A DNA stretch of 51,732 nt from Diaporthe sp. PMI_573 (GCA_021399435.1 JAJTUP010000171.1:1-51732), one strand, 5' to 3'; positions 1 to 10,139 are shown, numbered from the stretch's first letter. Program-made: numbers and translations. Notes: generated by a model not told the origin, from the sequence alone.

Positions 1-1237
1 CTTCTATCTTCTCTACGCCGTCCAGCGCTGGCTGACGTTTGTCCTCGACATGTTTGTCGCCGCCATCGCCGTGCTGGTCATGGTACTCGTCACCCAGCTG
101 AAAGACGTGCTGCCGACCGGGTTGATCGGTGTGGCTCTCGTCAATATATCCTGTTTAGCCAGCACCTCAAGCTGTTGATGACCTTCTGGACAAACCTGGA
201 GACTCAGATCGGCGCAATCTCTAGGATCAGATCCTTCACGTCCCACACGGCTCCGGAACACCTACCGCAGGAAAAGGAACACCCACCGCCTACGTGGCCG
301 TCCAAGGGAGCCATTATGTTTGAGAATGTCTCGGCCGGATATAGGTCCGTCAACGATTTATCCCCATCCCACAGCGAGTTGCTAATACATCCGTCCATAG
401 GCAGTCCGAACATGTCCTGAAAAACATATCTATATCGATCGAGGCAGGGCAGAAAATTGGTATCTGCGGACGGACTGGAAGGTGACACCGTTCCAAAGTC
501 TTGTTATACTCCTACTTCTCTTAACTAACCTATATACCTCTACAGTGGTAAGAGTTCCATGGTCTCGTGTCTTTTCCGCATGGTAGACCTCCACAGTGGT
601 CGCATAACCGTGGACAAGCTCGACATCAGCACGCTGCCCCGTGAGCAAGTTCGCACCCGGCTAGTCGGCGTGCCGCAAGATGCATTCCTCATCGATGGAA
701 GCAGCGTGCGATTCAACGCCGACCCTGCTGAGCAACTCGCCGATGCTGCCATTGAAGATTCTCTGAGAGCTGTCGAGTTGTGGGACATTGTAGCCGAAAA
801 GGGTGGGCTTGAAGTGCCCATCCAGGAGCTGCACCTTTCGCATGGTCAGAAGCAGCTTTTTTGCATTGCGCGGGCTATTCTGCGTCCCTCGCCCGTTGTT
901 GTTCTTGATGAAGCCACAAGCAGGTAACAATCTCCATCTATCTTTCCGCCCCCTGATTTAGGTAACTAACATGGTCGCCAGCGTGGACTCTCGCACCGAC
1001 GAGCTCGTCCAGCGTGTCTTGCGCGAGCGATTTGGGAATCGCACAGTAATTGCAATTGTCCATAAGCTCGAGTCGGCTCTGGATGATTTCGACATGGTGG
1101 CTGTTCTTGATGCAGGCGAGCTGCAGGAGTTTGGACCTCCGCGACTGCTTCTGGAAAGGGGGGCCGGGGCGTCGGCTTTTGCTGCTCTTTACGAAAGTCA
1201 GGCTACAGAGAAGAAGGAAGGAAAATGGAATAACTAA
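1..1237 (+). CDS. ABCC (MRP-type) ABC transporter, C-terminal part; gene begins outside the window
   Basis: Membrane exporter of the ABCC family, ATP-driven; substrate unknown. The first ~50 codons encode the last transmembrane stretch (VAAIAVLVMVLVTQL). The second nucleotide-binding domain follows, with Walker A GRTGSGKSS completed across an intron, signature LSHGQ, Walker B VVVLDEATS and a switch histidine (AIVHKLE). Three introns restore the domain: 345-400, 482-545 and 924-981, all GT..AG, two with CTAAT/CTAAC branch sites. The stop is TAA at 1235-1237. Oddity: the frame entering at base 2 reaches a stop near 176, while the continuing frame (FSQHLKLL) is offset by one base at an ATATAT tract around 145-150, and no intron of sensible size explains this. 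It is either a pseudogene or a base-calling error. Family call is firm; functionality is not. Confidence 0.88.
345..400 (+). other. intron of the ABC transporter
   Basis: Donor GTCCGT, branch-like GCTAATAC and acceptor CATAG. Splicing joins GYR to QSEHVLKN and restores the nucleotide-binding domain frame. Confidence 0.8.
482..545 (+). other. intron inside the Walker A codons
   Basis: Donor GTGACA and acceptor CTACAG. Removal creates GRTGSGKSS, the exact Walker A motif, so both ends are well fixed. Confidence 0.9.
924..981 (+). other. intron after Walker B
   Basis: Donor GTAACA, CTAAC branch at about 965-970 and acceptor GCCAG. Removal gives DEATSSVDSRTD, the usual Walker B to D-loop sequence. 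Confidence 0.9.
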
Positions 1238-1428
1238 AAATTGCAACATGGTCAGAAGAGGCCCTCGTGGGATACCATGATTTGCATTACGTCGTATAAC
1301 TCGTAATGTGACTTGAGCAGGAAGGCTACAGGGCTGGTATAATCCGCCCTTTAAACACTTTATCCAGTTTATATTGTAGGGCTTGTCTATTTTATAGACT
1401 TTCAGGTCTTGAGCTCCCATCACTTGTA
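1238..1428. terminator. convergent 3' ends of the ABC transporter and the amidohydrolase
   Basis: About 190 bp between two converging stop codons. It must hold both polyadenylation regions; no single poly(A) signal stands out. Confidence 0.4.
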
Positions 1429-2651
1429 TCAAAGGCCTAATTTCTCAGCTACACTTGGGAATACACGAAGCGCATTACGCCCATTTATCAACGACATGTC
1501 TTCGGGGCTGAAATTTCCATTAGAAGGCATGGCTTGTAGCCCGGAGTCAGCCTGAGGTTGATGAACATATGGATCTGTTTATCGTAAATTCTCAAATTAG
1601 CGGACGTATGACACACCAGTGGTCTGGAATACTCACAGTCCGTGCCCACAACGATCTTACTGACATCCCCGCCGTAAAACTCTCTCATGCCCAACAATTG
1701 AGCTGCTGATGTTGCGCTAGCAGTGTCGAAGAGATACCCTTGAAATTGTGCCAGCGCCTCTGATGCGTTGACATTACCCCCTGAGACTAAACCAGCCTGG
1801 CCAGCGATCCTGTTCGCCACAAAAGGCATCGCCCCACCCCCATGAGCAAATATGAGTCTAATATTGCTGTAGTCTCTCCGTTGACCGGTAAAGAGTAGGT
1901 TCTCCATGGCGCGGACTGTGTCAAAGGGATATTCGCTCATACCAGGTGGGTAACCAAGTGACGCACCGGCACAGCCGGGTGCTTCTGGATGAGTGAAAGC
2001 CGTTGCTGAGCGATTGTTAAGAAGATCAAAAATAGGATCCAAGACTCTGTCGCCGAGATAGGTGCCGATCGCATTGGTGTATAAACCCACCCCTTCAAAC
2101 TTGAGCGTGTCGAGGCAGAACTGCCATGATCAATCACCCAGTCAGCAGTTTCTTTTTGAAATACTTCCGTCTAAGAGACAGATTTCCATAATTATAAGAT
2201 GACGTCCTACTTCAATTTCTTTCAGGGCCAGGTCGACATGCGGCAGCGGCAGCACGCACATCGCGCCAACTCTGGTGGGATACGTCTGTGTATAGTTGTA
2301 CATAGCTAGGTTGAGATTCCTTGCCAACTCACTAGCTGCCGTCCCGTTTGCTGCAAGAAAATTGATCCCTGGTGCACTGATAGAAAGTATGGAATAATTG
2401 ACCTGGTTCAGATCCATAGCCTCGATGTGGGTGGTCAGATCCCAGGAGGGAACAGGAAACCCGCTTGTATACACTGTTCCGTTAGTAACTGGATATCCAG
2501 CTTGTATAAGGGCTTCTTTGTAGAGGTCAGGGACAACGTGAGAGTGAACGTCGAGACGAAATGAGCTAGGTGTGGTGCAAGGGGATGGAGCGGCAAAGGT
2601 GCCGCATGCCAATAATGCCAGAACCAAGCTTGGAAAGGTAATAGCCCTCAT
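1429..2651 (-). CDS. secreted amidohydrolase-family (ACMSD-like) metal-dependent hydrolase/decarboxylase
   Basis: Predicted 356-aa protein from three exons: 2211-2651, 1637-2120 and 1429-1574. It starts MRAITFPSLVLALLACG, a clear signal peptide ending near FAAPS, so it is likely secreted. The metal-binding H-x-H is at residues 36-38 (DVHSH). Further ligand positions are AFTHPEAPG, FAHGGG and GTDYPY, the standard order for the amidohydrolase-2 family (aminocarboxymuconate-semialdehyde decarboxylase and resorcylate decarboxylase relatives). Both introns are phase-consistent. The last one (1575-1636) is needed to build GTDYPY, and the protein then ends in NGRNALRVFPSVAEKLGL. It looks intact. Substrate cannot be told; the signal peptide is unusual compared with cytosolic ACMSD enzymes. 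Confidence 0.88.
1575..1636 (-). other. intron 2 of the amidohydrolase gene
   Basis: Minus-strand donor GTGAGT and acceptor AAACAG, phase 1. Splicing rebuilds GTDYPY, the conserved catalytic Asp motif. Confidence 0.88.
2121..2210 (-). other. intron 1 of the amidohydrolase gene
   Basis: Minus-strand donor GTAGGA and acceptor GGCAG. Removal joins LALKEIE to FCLDTLKFEGVGLYTN in phase 0. Confidence 0.85.
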
Positions 2652-3386
2652 TTTGATAAAATGGTCATCAGCTGTCGAGATTCCTGGAAGTGGCAAGTGT
2701 CCAGTAAGACGATTTGTTCTTACCGTAACCAAGAGCAGTGGTCGAGAAAGAGTGGACGATGCGATTCTGATCTACGACAATACCATTCGCATTTGAAGGC
2801 TTGGATATAATTATGTTCCGGAGTACGAGTCGATTTACCGCCTTTTTCTGCACAGATCTGGTACAAGTGCTGAATGAGTCAAGAGAGTATCACGGACCTC
2901 AAAGTTGCGTGCGTATGAAAGGGGCCATCTGAAGATTTTTTACTTTTGAAGTGCAATAATTCCGTTGGTGTTGGTGCATGGAATGCATGCATCGCACATC
3001 TCGAGATTCAGTTTGTTGTTGCCAGGCCTCTTGTTGACTCGTCTTGCAGTACAGAGTTTCGATTAGGCGGGTGTTTCGCGGGCTTCAAGCTTTCTCCCCA
3101 AACTCAATGCCAGTCAGTCCTAACTATAAGTAAATGCAAGTTCATGTCCACTGCATGTGGTATCTAGCCCATCTACATGTAGAGTATATTTGTAGCAGGT
3201 ACATTACCAGGCTGGCGATCAATTCAACGTCAACGTCAACATCTTCAATCTAGATTGAATTGATGGTCCGTGCATCAATTCAATCAATTCGATCCTAGAT
3301 TGGCCCCACCTTCAATTCAATCAATGTCCCTTGATGATTGAATTGACGGCATTGAACGGTGACCCCCCGGTCCACCAAATAAGGCT
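2652..3386. repeat. intergenic region ending in a cluster of TCAATTCAA / TTGAATTGA repeats, probable 5' end of the hAT element
   Basis: From 2652 to about 3215 I see the amidohydrolase upstream region and nothing else recognisable. From about 3217 to 3356 short direct and inverted copies of CAATTCAA / TTGAATTG cluster densely, around a perfect 16-bp palindrome at 3244-3259 (TTCAATCTAGATTGAA). Clustered subterminal repeats are a known trait of hAT transposons and lie directly upstream of a hAT transposase. The outer terminal repeats and target duplication could not be fixed. Confidence 0.5.
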
Positions 3387-4860
3387 ATGACATATCCGGA
3401 ACTAGCTAACCCCAAAGCGTCACTTCAATCGACCTTGCCGGCGGGCGTGGACCTTTCGCGTTTGGAGCAAGACACGTTATTCGCGAACCCTTCGTCATCA
3501 ACAATCCACGTAAATCCTTACGCAGGGATGGCCCAGACCGCGAATCTCGACCTGCACCTTACTACCGATTCTTCCTCTGGGGCTTCGACAGATCCACAAT
3601 CCCAAGAGGAAGCCAAAGACCTATGGAAAGACTTCCCATGGAGGCACTTTCCAGAGTATACGGTTGCAGAACGAGTGGGCCAAAAGCAGTCCTGGGTTTG
3701 GCAACACGGTTATGATATCCAATTTAACTCGGACACCTCGAGGAAGAGATGGGTTTGTGGGTGCTGTATCTCTCAAAAGCTGAAGAAAGCACCGGCTTCC
3801 TTCCGTGCAGAGGGCACACCTAACATCGAGAACCACCTGTTCAAGGAGCATGGCGTGACGGACCCGTCTGGAAAGAGACAGCAGTCAAAGGCGAAGAACC
3901 GGGTGGCCGAAAAGACACCGTCTCGCAATATCGTCGCCATGCTCGGCCTGGATGTTTCTAAACCAAGAGAGCAGGAGATTGCAAACGCCTTGATCAGACG
4001 CTTCGATAAGAGTCGGTTTCAGAAGCTCATAATTGAGTGGATGGTCGACAGCAATGGCTCTTTCCGCCAAGCTGAACACCCACGGCTTCGGCGTATTTTC
4101 GAGTACCTGAATCCTTCCGTTGAGCAGACTCAAGCTCATATTGGCCACGACATCGTCCGCAAGCGAATTGTCCAGATTTATGAGAGCAATAAAGCCCACA
4201 TTATAAAGGTCTTGAAAGGGGTCCCAGGACAGATACACGTTTCATTCGATGGATGGAGATCTCGCAACCGTCATGCATTTATACGGGATCATTTGTTTCT
4301 ATGCCGACAGCAACGGATATCCATCTAAACTTATTTTTAGTCTTCCTGAACTAGGGGCTCGTTATATAGGAGAGAATATTATAGCCTAGATTCTTGAGAT
4401 TCTCAAAAGCTACGAGATCCTTGATAAAATTAGCTACTTTACCCTCGACAATACCTCAAACATGGATTCAGTGATAGAAGAGATTAACATAAAGCTAGGG
4501 TTCGAACTGAAGACTTGAAGAATACGGTGTTTTGGTTATGTACTCAACCTTGTTGCTAAAGTATTGCTCTTTGGCCACAGCGTTGACGTGTTCGAGGAGG
4601 AGGTTGATAGGGAGCTGGCCCTCGATGTAGCCTAATACGAGATCTGGCGAAAGAAAGGGCCTATCGGAAAGCTTCATAACCTGGTCTATTGGATTCATCG
4701 CTCGGACGTTCTGACCTACGCTCTTCGTAATTTGCAGAAGGATCATCAAAGGTCTAATAATACCGTTGATTAAGTGAAGAAGCTACTTGATGTGGTGGTT
4801 GATAACCAAACCCATTGGCTTTCCACCCTCTATATAGATCGGCTGCTAGAGGTATATACC
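3387..4860 (+). pseudogene. hAT-family transposase relic 1 (BED finger plus decayed catalytic core)
   Basis: An intact 313-codon N-terminal frame (3387-4328) holds a BED zinc finger: WVCGCC supplies the cysteines and NHLFKEH the H-x4-H. The first catalytic Asp motif VSFDGW has its Asp near residue 288. After the stop at 4328 the core continues in recognisable but stop-ridden form: YFTLDNTSNMDS (second Asp) near 4437-4470, CFGYVLNLVAK near 4520, WRKKGPIGKLHN near 4645 and VVVDNQTHWLSTLY near 4785. The broken part is AT-rich with TAG/TAA/TGA codons, as expected for RIP-type C-to-T change, whereas the 5' part is not. It ends where a second hAT starts around 4860. Confidence 0.85.
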
Positions 4861-6083
4861 AGAGGAGTATATTGCCAACAAGAATCGCAAAGGCCGGCGG
4901 AGCTGGATTCAAGCCCATGGATTCTTCCTCACGGAAGTCAGCCCTGATTTGCGGACGTTGCAGACCTACTGGTTTTGCTCGAAATGTGATGAACGCGGAA
5001 AGAGCTCGTTGTTCGTCGCGACAAACACCACGTCGCCAATTGAGCATCTCCGAAGGTATATGGCATCCGTATGAGCCCGGCATTTATTCCTTTCGGCGTC
5101 TTACTGGATATAGGTCCCATATGATCACTGAGGCGGACGGCAATGCAGACGAAGATTCGTCTCGCGCTGACATTCACCCCCCTTCGAAACGGCGCTGCCT
5201 GGAGCTTCCTACTGCGAGATCCAATGTTAATAAAGCGAAGGAGCTGACGGTCGGCTGGATCGTCACTGCCAATCTTCCTTTCACGGCGCCGTCGAATCCG
5301 TGCTTGCGACGAATGCTCGACTTACACGATGCGTCATTGGCAAAAGAGGTGCCGTGGAGCCGGCAGTCGGTGCGTGATACCATGCGGAAATTATTCGAGG
5401 TAAAGAAGGGAGCAATATCGAGCCAATTGGAGAAGGCAGTCATAAGGATTAGCTTTAGCTTTGACATGTGGACTTCTCCAAACCGGTACGCTTTCCTTGG
5501 CCTCCACGCTCACTATCTCGACGCCTCCTATCAAGTCCAATCACGACTTCTTGCCCTGCGCCGTGTGTGGGGAGCTCATTCCGGAGATAACCAAGCAACG
5601 ACAATATATGACATCTTCGGCGAGTACGGGATACGCGATCGGATTGGCGCGGGTGTCTGCGACAATGTCTCGTCCAATGACACATGCTTGGCGAGCCTCT
5701 ATCGTCAACTTTCTCCTGCGATGGCCGACGAGGATATCAGAAACCATCGAACACGGTGCTTTGGGCATATTGTCAACCTTGCAGCTCGAGCGTTCCTCTG
5801 GGGGAAAGACCCTGACTCATTTGAGCGAGAAGCTTTCACCGAGGCGGCTTTCCAAGTTGAAGAGCGTGAGCTTCGACTTTGGCGGAAACGGGGAGCAGTG
5901 GGAAAGCTGCATAACATCGTCCGGTTCGTCAGGGCTTCTCCGCAACGGCGAGAGTTGATGAAATCACTGGCGTGCAGCCAGCACGATGAAGACGATTATC
6001 AACTCTTTGAGGAGGACCGAGCTGCCATCGATCTCGAACTGATGCAGAACAATGAAACCAGATGGAATTCGACGTTTCTTTGA
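4860..6083 (+). pseudogene. hAT-family transposase relic 2, lacking the C-terminal dimerisation domain
   Basis: The N-terminal BED finger is read in one frame (from EEYIANKNRKGRRSWIQAHG through YWFCSKCDERGK to IEHLRRYM, about 4862-5065). The rest is in another frame, so at least one frameshift lies near 5070-5120. Core motifs are present: FDMWTSPNRYAFLGLHAHYL with catalytic Asp at 5463-5465, GVCDNVSSND, CFGHIVNLAARAFLWG and NNETRWNSTFL. The frame stops with TGA at 6083, before the hATC dimerisation domain. It belongs to a different hAT subfamily from its left neighbour, though both share WRK.G..GKLHN. Confidence 0.87.
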
Positions 6084-6585
6084 GTGGTAAGTATTGGGAA
6101 CATAGGTGTCACAATATAAACACTACGTGCCTACGGCAGGAGTGGCGTCACTTTTGCACGAGTAGTGCAGTGGTGCAAATCGTGACAATAGGATGGAAGG
6201 AGGAGTAATGGTAGCGAGCTTAAAATTAGTTGGAGACCAATAAATAGAATCAGGGTTACGTGGTCACCTTCTACAAACACAAAGCCCTTGAACGGTCGCC
6301 TTTTTTGGTTGTCTTCTGCCCGGCTGCCTTCTGGTTGCCGGGAAATCTGAGCATCCTATTTGCCAGTGCAAGCAGTCTAAATACAAGAGACATCGATTAA
6401 GAAGCGGGGGACGTCGCAGACGTGCGACACCCTCCCAAACTATATGGGCTAAAACTAGCTTACGTACACGTGGCCTTGGCATGTATGTGTCGCCGTGCAC
6501 ACACACAAATGACGCTTCACACTGTTCCAACAATAATATAGTTTTTAACCTCTTTCTTTTGATTTCTATAATAATCCATTATAAG
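6084..6585. other. no gene recognised
   Basis: Non-coding sequence between the truncated hAT and the MITE-like element. It probably includes the remaining 3' part of the hAT relic. An 89-codon minus-strand frame at 6264-6533 shows no family features. Confidence 0.4.
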
Positions 6586-6617
6586 TAACGTGGTTTACCA
6601 CATCGTGGCCGATATCA
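6586..6617 (+). repeat. left terminal inverted repeat of the MITE-like element
   Basis: 32 bp, exact inverted match to 6899-6930, with the internal palindrome GTGGTTTACCAC. Confidence 0.9.
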
Positions 6618-6898
6618 GGTGGCGGTGCAGGGAAGTAGTCTTTTGCGGGGAATGCGGGGAAAAGCTACTTTACGCCACTGTTAAAAAACAACTAGAAAAC
6701 TCTAGTTATCTCTTAACAGTTGTTTAAAACATTAATATCTTTATGAAAGATTTAATAATAAGCCTAAAATTAAAAATATATCTTTATTATATAAGGTAGA
6801 GTATATATACAAGTTTGCATCGATTTTGGATAAGTACTAAGCATAGTGCACGGCCGTGCACGGACGTTTTTTGTTTGTAAAAAACAAGTGTGGCTGGG

Positions 6899-6930
6899 TG
6901 ATATCGGCCACGATGTGGTAAACCACGTTA
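6899..6930 (-). repeat. right terminal inverted repeat of the MITE-like element
   Basis: 32 bp, exact inverted match to 6586-6617. Confidence 0.9.
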
Positions 6931-7158
6931 AGGGAATATAATAAACTCTTTAGGTAGATATTGTCACGACCGGCATGAGATGCAGCATGGTAGCTGGGTC
7001 TATTGGCGCTATCGACGAAGATTCTAAGCTAAGGAGAGGAAAGAAATTTCTTTCCACATAGTTTGGATGGCACGGAAGAAAGACTCTTGACTTTAGATAT
7101 TCCCATACCTTCTAACGGCACGGTATTGTATGATAGAAGATAAAGAACTGAGAAACGA

Positions 7159-7413
7159 CTAAGCTTCAAGGATTTGGTCTAAAAACGCGGGGTCTACCAT
7201 AAACAACGCACGAAAGAAATAGTCCCATTCAACTTCGGCTTCATTGCCTAACCAACGAGTTGGCTTTGCGCCGACGAGATATTTTGCCCCAGCCGACATC
7301 TCCTGGGGCATCACATTAAACCAATTGGCGTGGTTGAAAATTTCATCGCCCACATAGCCTCCTCGTCCAAACCGTTCAAGCTCCTCGTTGTCCACTGCTG
7401 GTTCGCCGCCGGC
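7159..7413 (-). CDS. hypothetical protein, C-terminal exon or gene fragment
   Basis: The minus-strand frame reads into VDNEELERFGRGGYVGDEIF and continues through HANWFNVMPQEM and EVEWDYFFRAL to FLDQILEA and a TAG/TAA-type stop at 7159. It has balanced codon use and reads like the last exon of a real fungal protein. Upstream a stop appears near 7440, and no confident splice pair links it to a 5' exon; a CTAAC near 7445 hints at an intron just before it. I do not recognise the family. It may be a broken gene: the surroundings are all transposon relics. Confidence 0.4.
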   Translation of the reverse strand, partial: AGGEPAVDNEELERFGRGGYVGDEIFNHANWFNVMPQEMSAGAKYLVGAKPTRWLGNEAEVEWDYFFRALFMVDPAFLDQILEA

Positions 7414-7851
7414 GGAGAGAAGAATCTGATGCCGTGTCTTGACATAATATCATCTGTTAGGAAACAAACAAATATGCTTTCCCCTTTCCAGTCAAAGTCT
7501 CTAGCATAGAAACAAAGCGAGCCGGACAAAAATGCCGCTAAAAAGGAAGGAACCAAGTGCCCATGTCAAAAGGACAATCGCTTCAAATTCCACAAATAGG
7601 ATCCTATTGACTGCCAAACATTAAAATAGAAATCGGATATTCGCACAAAAAAAAAAAAAACGGATGCCGCACGAGATTTTGTAATTTTTTTTTTATATTT
7701 GGTTTTTCACTTTTTAACCTTTATTTGTAATCGTTGCGGCCCGTGACATCAGTAGTGCAGCTGCATAATTATCATCAGCGCACTTTCAATAACGCGAAAT
7801 TTGGAAAAGACCCCCAAGCGCAGCTTGTGTGATACATGACATTGAGCCTTT
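7414..7851. other. AT-rich stretch with homopolymer runs, no gene recognised
   Basis: It includes an A-run near 7650-7663 and T-rich sequence near 7686-7735. A possible 5' exon of the adjoining minus-strand hypothetical gene could lie here but could not be defined. Confidence 0.3.
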
Positions 7852-7917
7852 ACAGTTCTCAGATATTGCCTACCCCCTAACAGTTCTCAGATATTGCCTA
7901 CCCCCTAACAGTTCTCA
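7852..7917. repeat. 28-bp tandem repeat, about 2.4 copies
   Basis: Unit ACAGTTCTCAGATATTGCCT... repeats with a 28-bp period at 7852, 7880 and 7908 (partial), inside a gypsy pol remnant. Confidence 0.9.
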
Positions 7918-8004
7918 CTAAAGAAGGAGTATCGTTCACCTGGACCCAGGACTGCGAAACAGCATTCCAAGAGCTCAAACGGCTTCTAATCAGCGCTCCC
8001 GGTT
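7852..8004 (+). pseudogene. Ty3/gypsy pol scrap (RT-RNase H connection)
   Basis: The frame around 7860-8004 reads SDIAYPLTVL then TKEGVSFTWTQDCETAFQEL and KRLLISAP, the well-known stretch between reverse transcriptase and RNase H in Ty3/gypsy pol. It is interrupted by a 28-bp tandem duplication that shifts the frame. Only about 50 codons survive; no LTR is attached. Confidence 0.75.
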
Positions 8005-9266
8005 GGTTCATTTGGGGGCCAAGGCCCCGCTCGCTCGAATAACTCAAATGCCTTATTGAAATATTCTATCCTCGGTATAAGTATGGGGCCATGAATGATA
8101 GCTGAAAACCTCAGTGGATAAGGTGCCGTATTCAACTTTATTTCAATTTAATTTCACTCTAAAGGCCCGAGCCTGTAAAGCAAAGCGCAATGCATGTTCG
8201 TCTGTCACATACCACGCAGCCCATGGGTGCCATTAGTCCTGGCAAGAGCCACGAGGCAAAGAATGAAATTAGCATACATTATATGCACCGCGTTTAAATC
8301 GCGCTAGAAGGCAGCCTAGTCGTCTTGAACTATGTATAGGCTGTCCACCCACAGATACCTTTCGCCCAAGGATTGGGTAACGTTTTCCAAGACCTCCGCG
8401 CCATTCGCGATGGCGGCGGACGGATTAGGTGGCAAAGCCCTTGCGAAAAGACCTGGATTGCCCCCTGGGAACGCCTACCGAACAAATACCCACCGTGCAT
8501 GAGCTGCCACTGGAGGGCCTGGATGCCCTTACTCGACAGAATAGATGAGGGTATAGCCGAGATTGGGGATCTTCGGGATCTATGGGATCCTTCCTTGGAT
8601 ATTCAATCAAGTCACGCAATCTCGCACGCAAGAGGGAAATTGACCCTCACACATATGGTTCTTGAGACTAGGTTTCCCGAAAGTCTATATCGCGGTAAAT
8701 TCAACATGTAGGGCTCTCATTCGACCTTGCACATCCTGGTGGTATGCGCCGCTGTAATCCAGGGTGGCTGCCAGGGCGGTTTAAGTACTGCCGTGTAAAT
8801 TAGTTATTGGTCTTCCGATTTCTAAGATTAACGCTTCTATTTTAGCGATTTAAGTGCTAAGTTCAAGAAACGGGGACTTTTGCAGCTATTTATAATTTAG
8901 CTTTTGCATTCCTAAATCAAGCCAAAGGTTTCGAGATTGGATATAAATGTGGTTTAGCAGATGTGCTTAGGCCGCTTGCTGTTATATCAACAATTGTAAT
9001 AAAATATGGATCAAGAAGCAGGTCGGAGCTCTGCTGACAAGAGAGTGGTCAAGGCTGGTGACGAAGACCCCTGGTTACTTGCACCTGGAAGGACACGCGC
9101 ACAAAGGCTAACCCGACTATTGGTGGCCACTTAAAGTGGTCTTGTTTATTGCACTGGTAATTCGAGCTTATGTTGATGTAAGATAAATTTAGGTCGACCT
9201 GCCTAGATGTCTTAGACAAAGGTGTTAATCTCTCTATGATTTCATCCTTCGAACTTTAATTATAAC
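8005..9266. other. no gene recognised
   Basis: About 1.26 kb. The only longer frame (8373-8711, 112 codons, +) shows no domain, signal or family motif. The rest looks like decayed repeat sequence. Confidence 0.35.
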
Positions 9267-9840
9267 ATAAAGAAGACAAGAGGGTTTTCCAACCCAACTA
9301 AGGGCTTTTTGAATCGGCGTAGGGGTGTTATGAAGAAAGCAAACATGCTATCCAAGCTAACCGGTGCGTACATGGCCGTCTTTGTGCGAATATAACGGCG
9401 AGACTTGTATCTACGAATCCGACAAACATTTCTCTCTTATCCTCAACAACGTTTGGGCTGGACACCGTTTCGGGCCCGATGATTTTAAGACAGTTGCCGA
9501 CAGGGCAACTACTTGGTATGAGCACCATGGCAAAGTGCCCAGTTATAAACCAAATCTCGTTCCACATATCTTATCTACGTCATCGTCCACAAGCCAACCA
9601 GAAGAAGAGCTGCCAGTTGTAACCCTGGGCAGCTTGTTTGGCTCTGCTTCCCCATTAGCTGTGGCTACAGCTAATCTTGCCGCCAAAACCAAATCAACAA
9701 TATCTGTCGGGCGTGGTCCTTCTGGCAGTGACGGCATCTGTATCGTTTGCTTTCTTGGGGTCAGGGCGGCCGAGGATGACGAACTGTTGCCAAACGAAGG
9801 CATCGTTAGATTTGGTGGCGCCATCTTTTTAACAATAACT
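9267..9840 (+). pseudogene. MADS-box (SRF-type) transcription-factor-like pseudogene, copy 1
   Basis: Reads KKTRGFSNPTKGFLNRRRG then VMKKANMLSKLTGAYMAV and LCEYNGETCIYESDKHF, matching the MADS-box core (KR.GLMKKA.ELS.L.G...A.L....G..Y.Y). A second copy at 32820-33340 shares this and the downstream ELPVVTLGS block. Lesions: the start codon of copy 2 (ATG) corresponds here to ATA at 9267-9269, and an extra T near 9382 breaks the frame between MAV and LCEYNG. The C-terminal part after about 9750 is not recognisable. MADS-box proteins bind CArG-type DNA as dimers; this copy cannot make one. Confidence 0.68.
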
Positions 9841-10139
9841 TCAATGAAGAGAGAATGTAACTACAGAGAGTACGTTGAGCTGTTCAGCCAGCAGAGTTTG
9901 TACAACCCCGCCGGGGGGCCACGTGTGGAGTGGCCCAAATGGGGGGGGGGGGCGTGGACCGTATGGGGCTACGTTGACTTAACCTGTTCAAACCCTTTTT
10001 CTTCCCTTGCTTTGAGACTACTTCGACTTTTCTTCCCCGGGGTTCTTGGCGGATTTGTCGCTGGGGATTCGACCTGGCTGAAGTGTGAATCGTGCAGTTG
10101 GCGACAGGACGGAGTTATTCACACGCAGAGTACAAGTCG
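9841..10139. other. no gene recognised; contains a 12-G run
   Basis: Sequence following the MADS relic. A run of twelve G at 9941-9952 follows TGGCCCAAAT. An open frame passes through to 10167 but has no recognisable content. Confidence 0.35.

Larger units (their letters stand above)
6586..6930. mobile_element. 345-bp MITE-like element with 32-bp perfect terminal inverted repeats
   Basis: The left end (6586-6617, starting TAACGTGGTTTACCACATCG) is the exact reverse complement of the right end (6899-6930). Each repeat contains its own small palindrome, GTGGT-TT-ACCAC. The terminal TA on both sides could be a TA target duplication, as used by Tc1/mariner-pogo elements. The interior is AT-rich and has no coding frame, but holds further inverted repeats (AACAACT / AGTTGTT near 6690-6725). 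This is what a non-autonomous element looks like; its partner transposase is unknown. Confidence 0.82.

Noticed and set aside
4495..4512. GGGTTCGAACTGAAG, resembling a tRNA B box
   Set aside because: No A box or cloverleaf upstream; the bases encode KLGFELK of the hAT relic.
6962..7160. TGTCACGACC at 6962 as the start of an LTR
   Set aside because: The start resembles some gypsy LTRs, but no matching CA end with a 5-bp target duplication was found.
8373..8711. 112-codon plus frame
   Set aside because: No recognisable motif, in a stretch of decayed repeats; left as unassigned.
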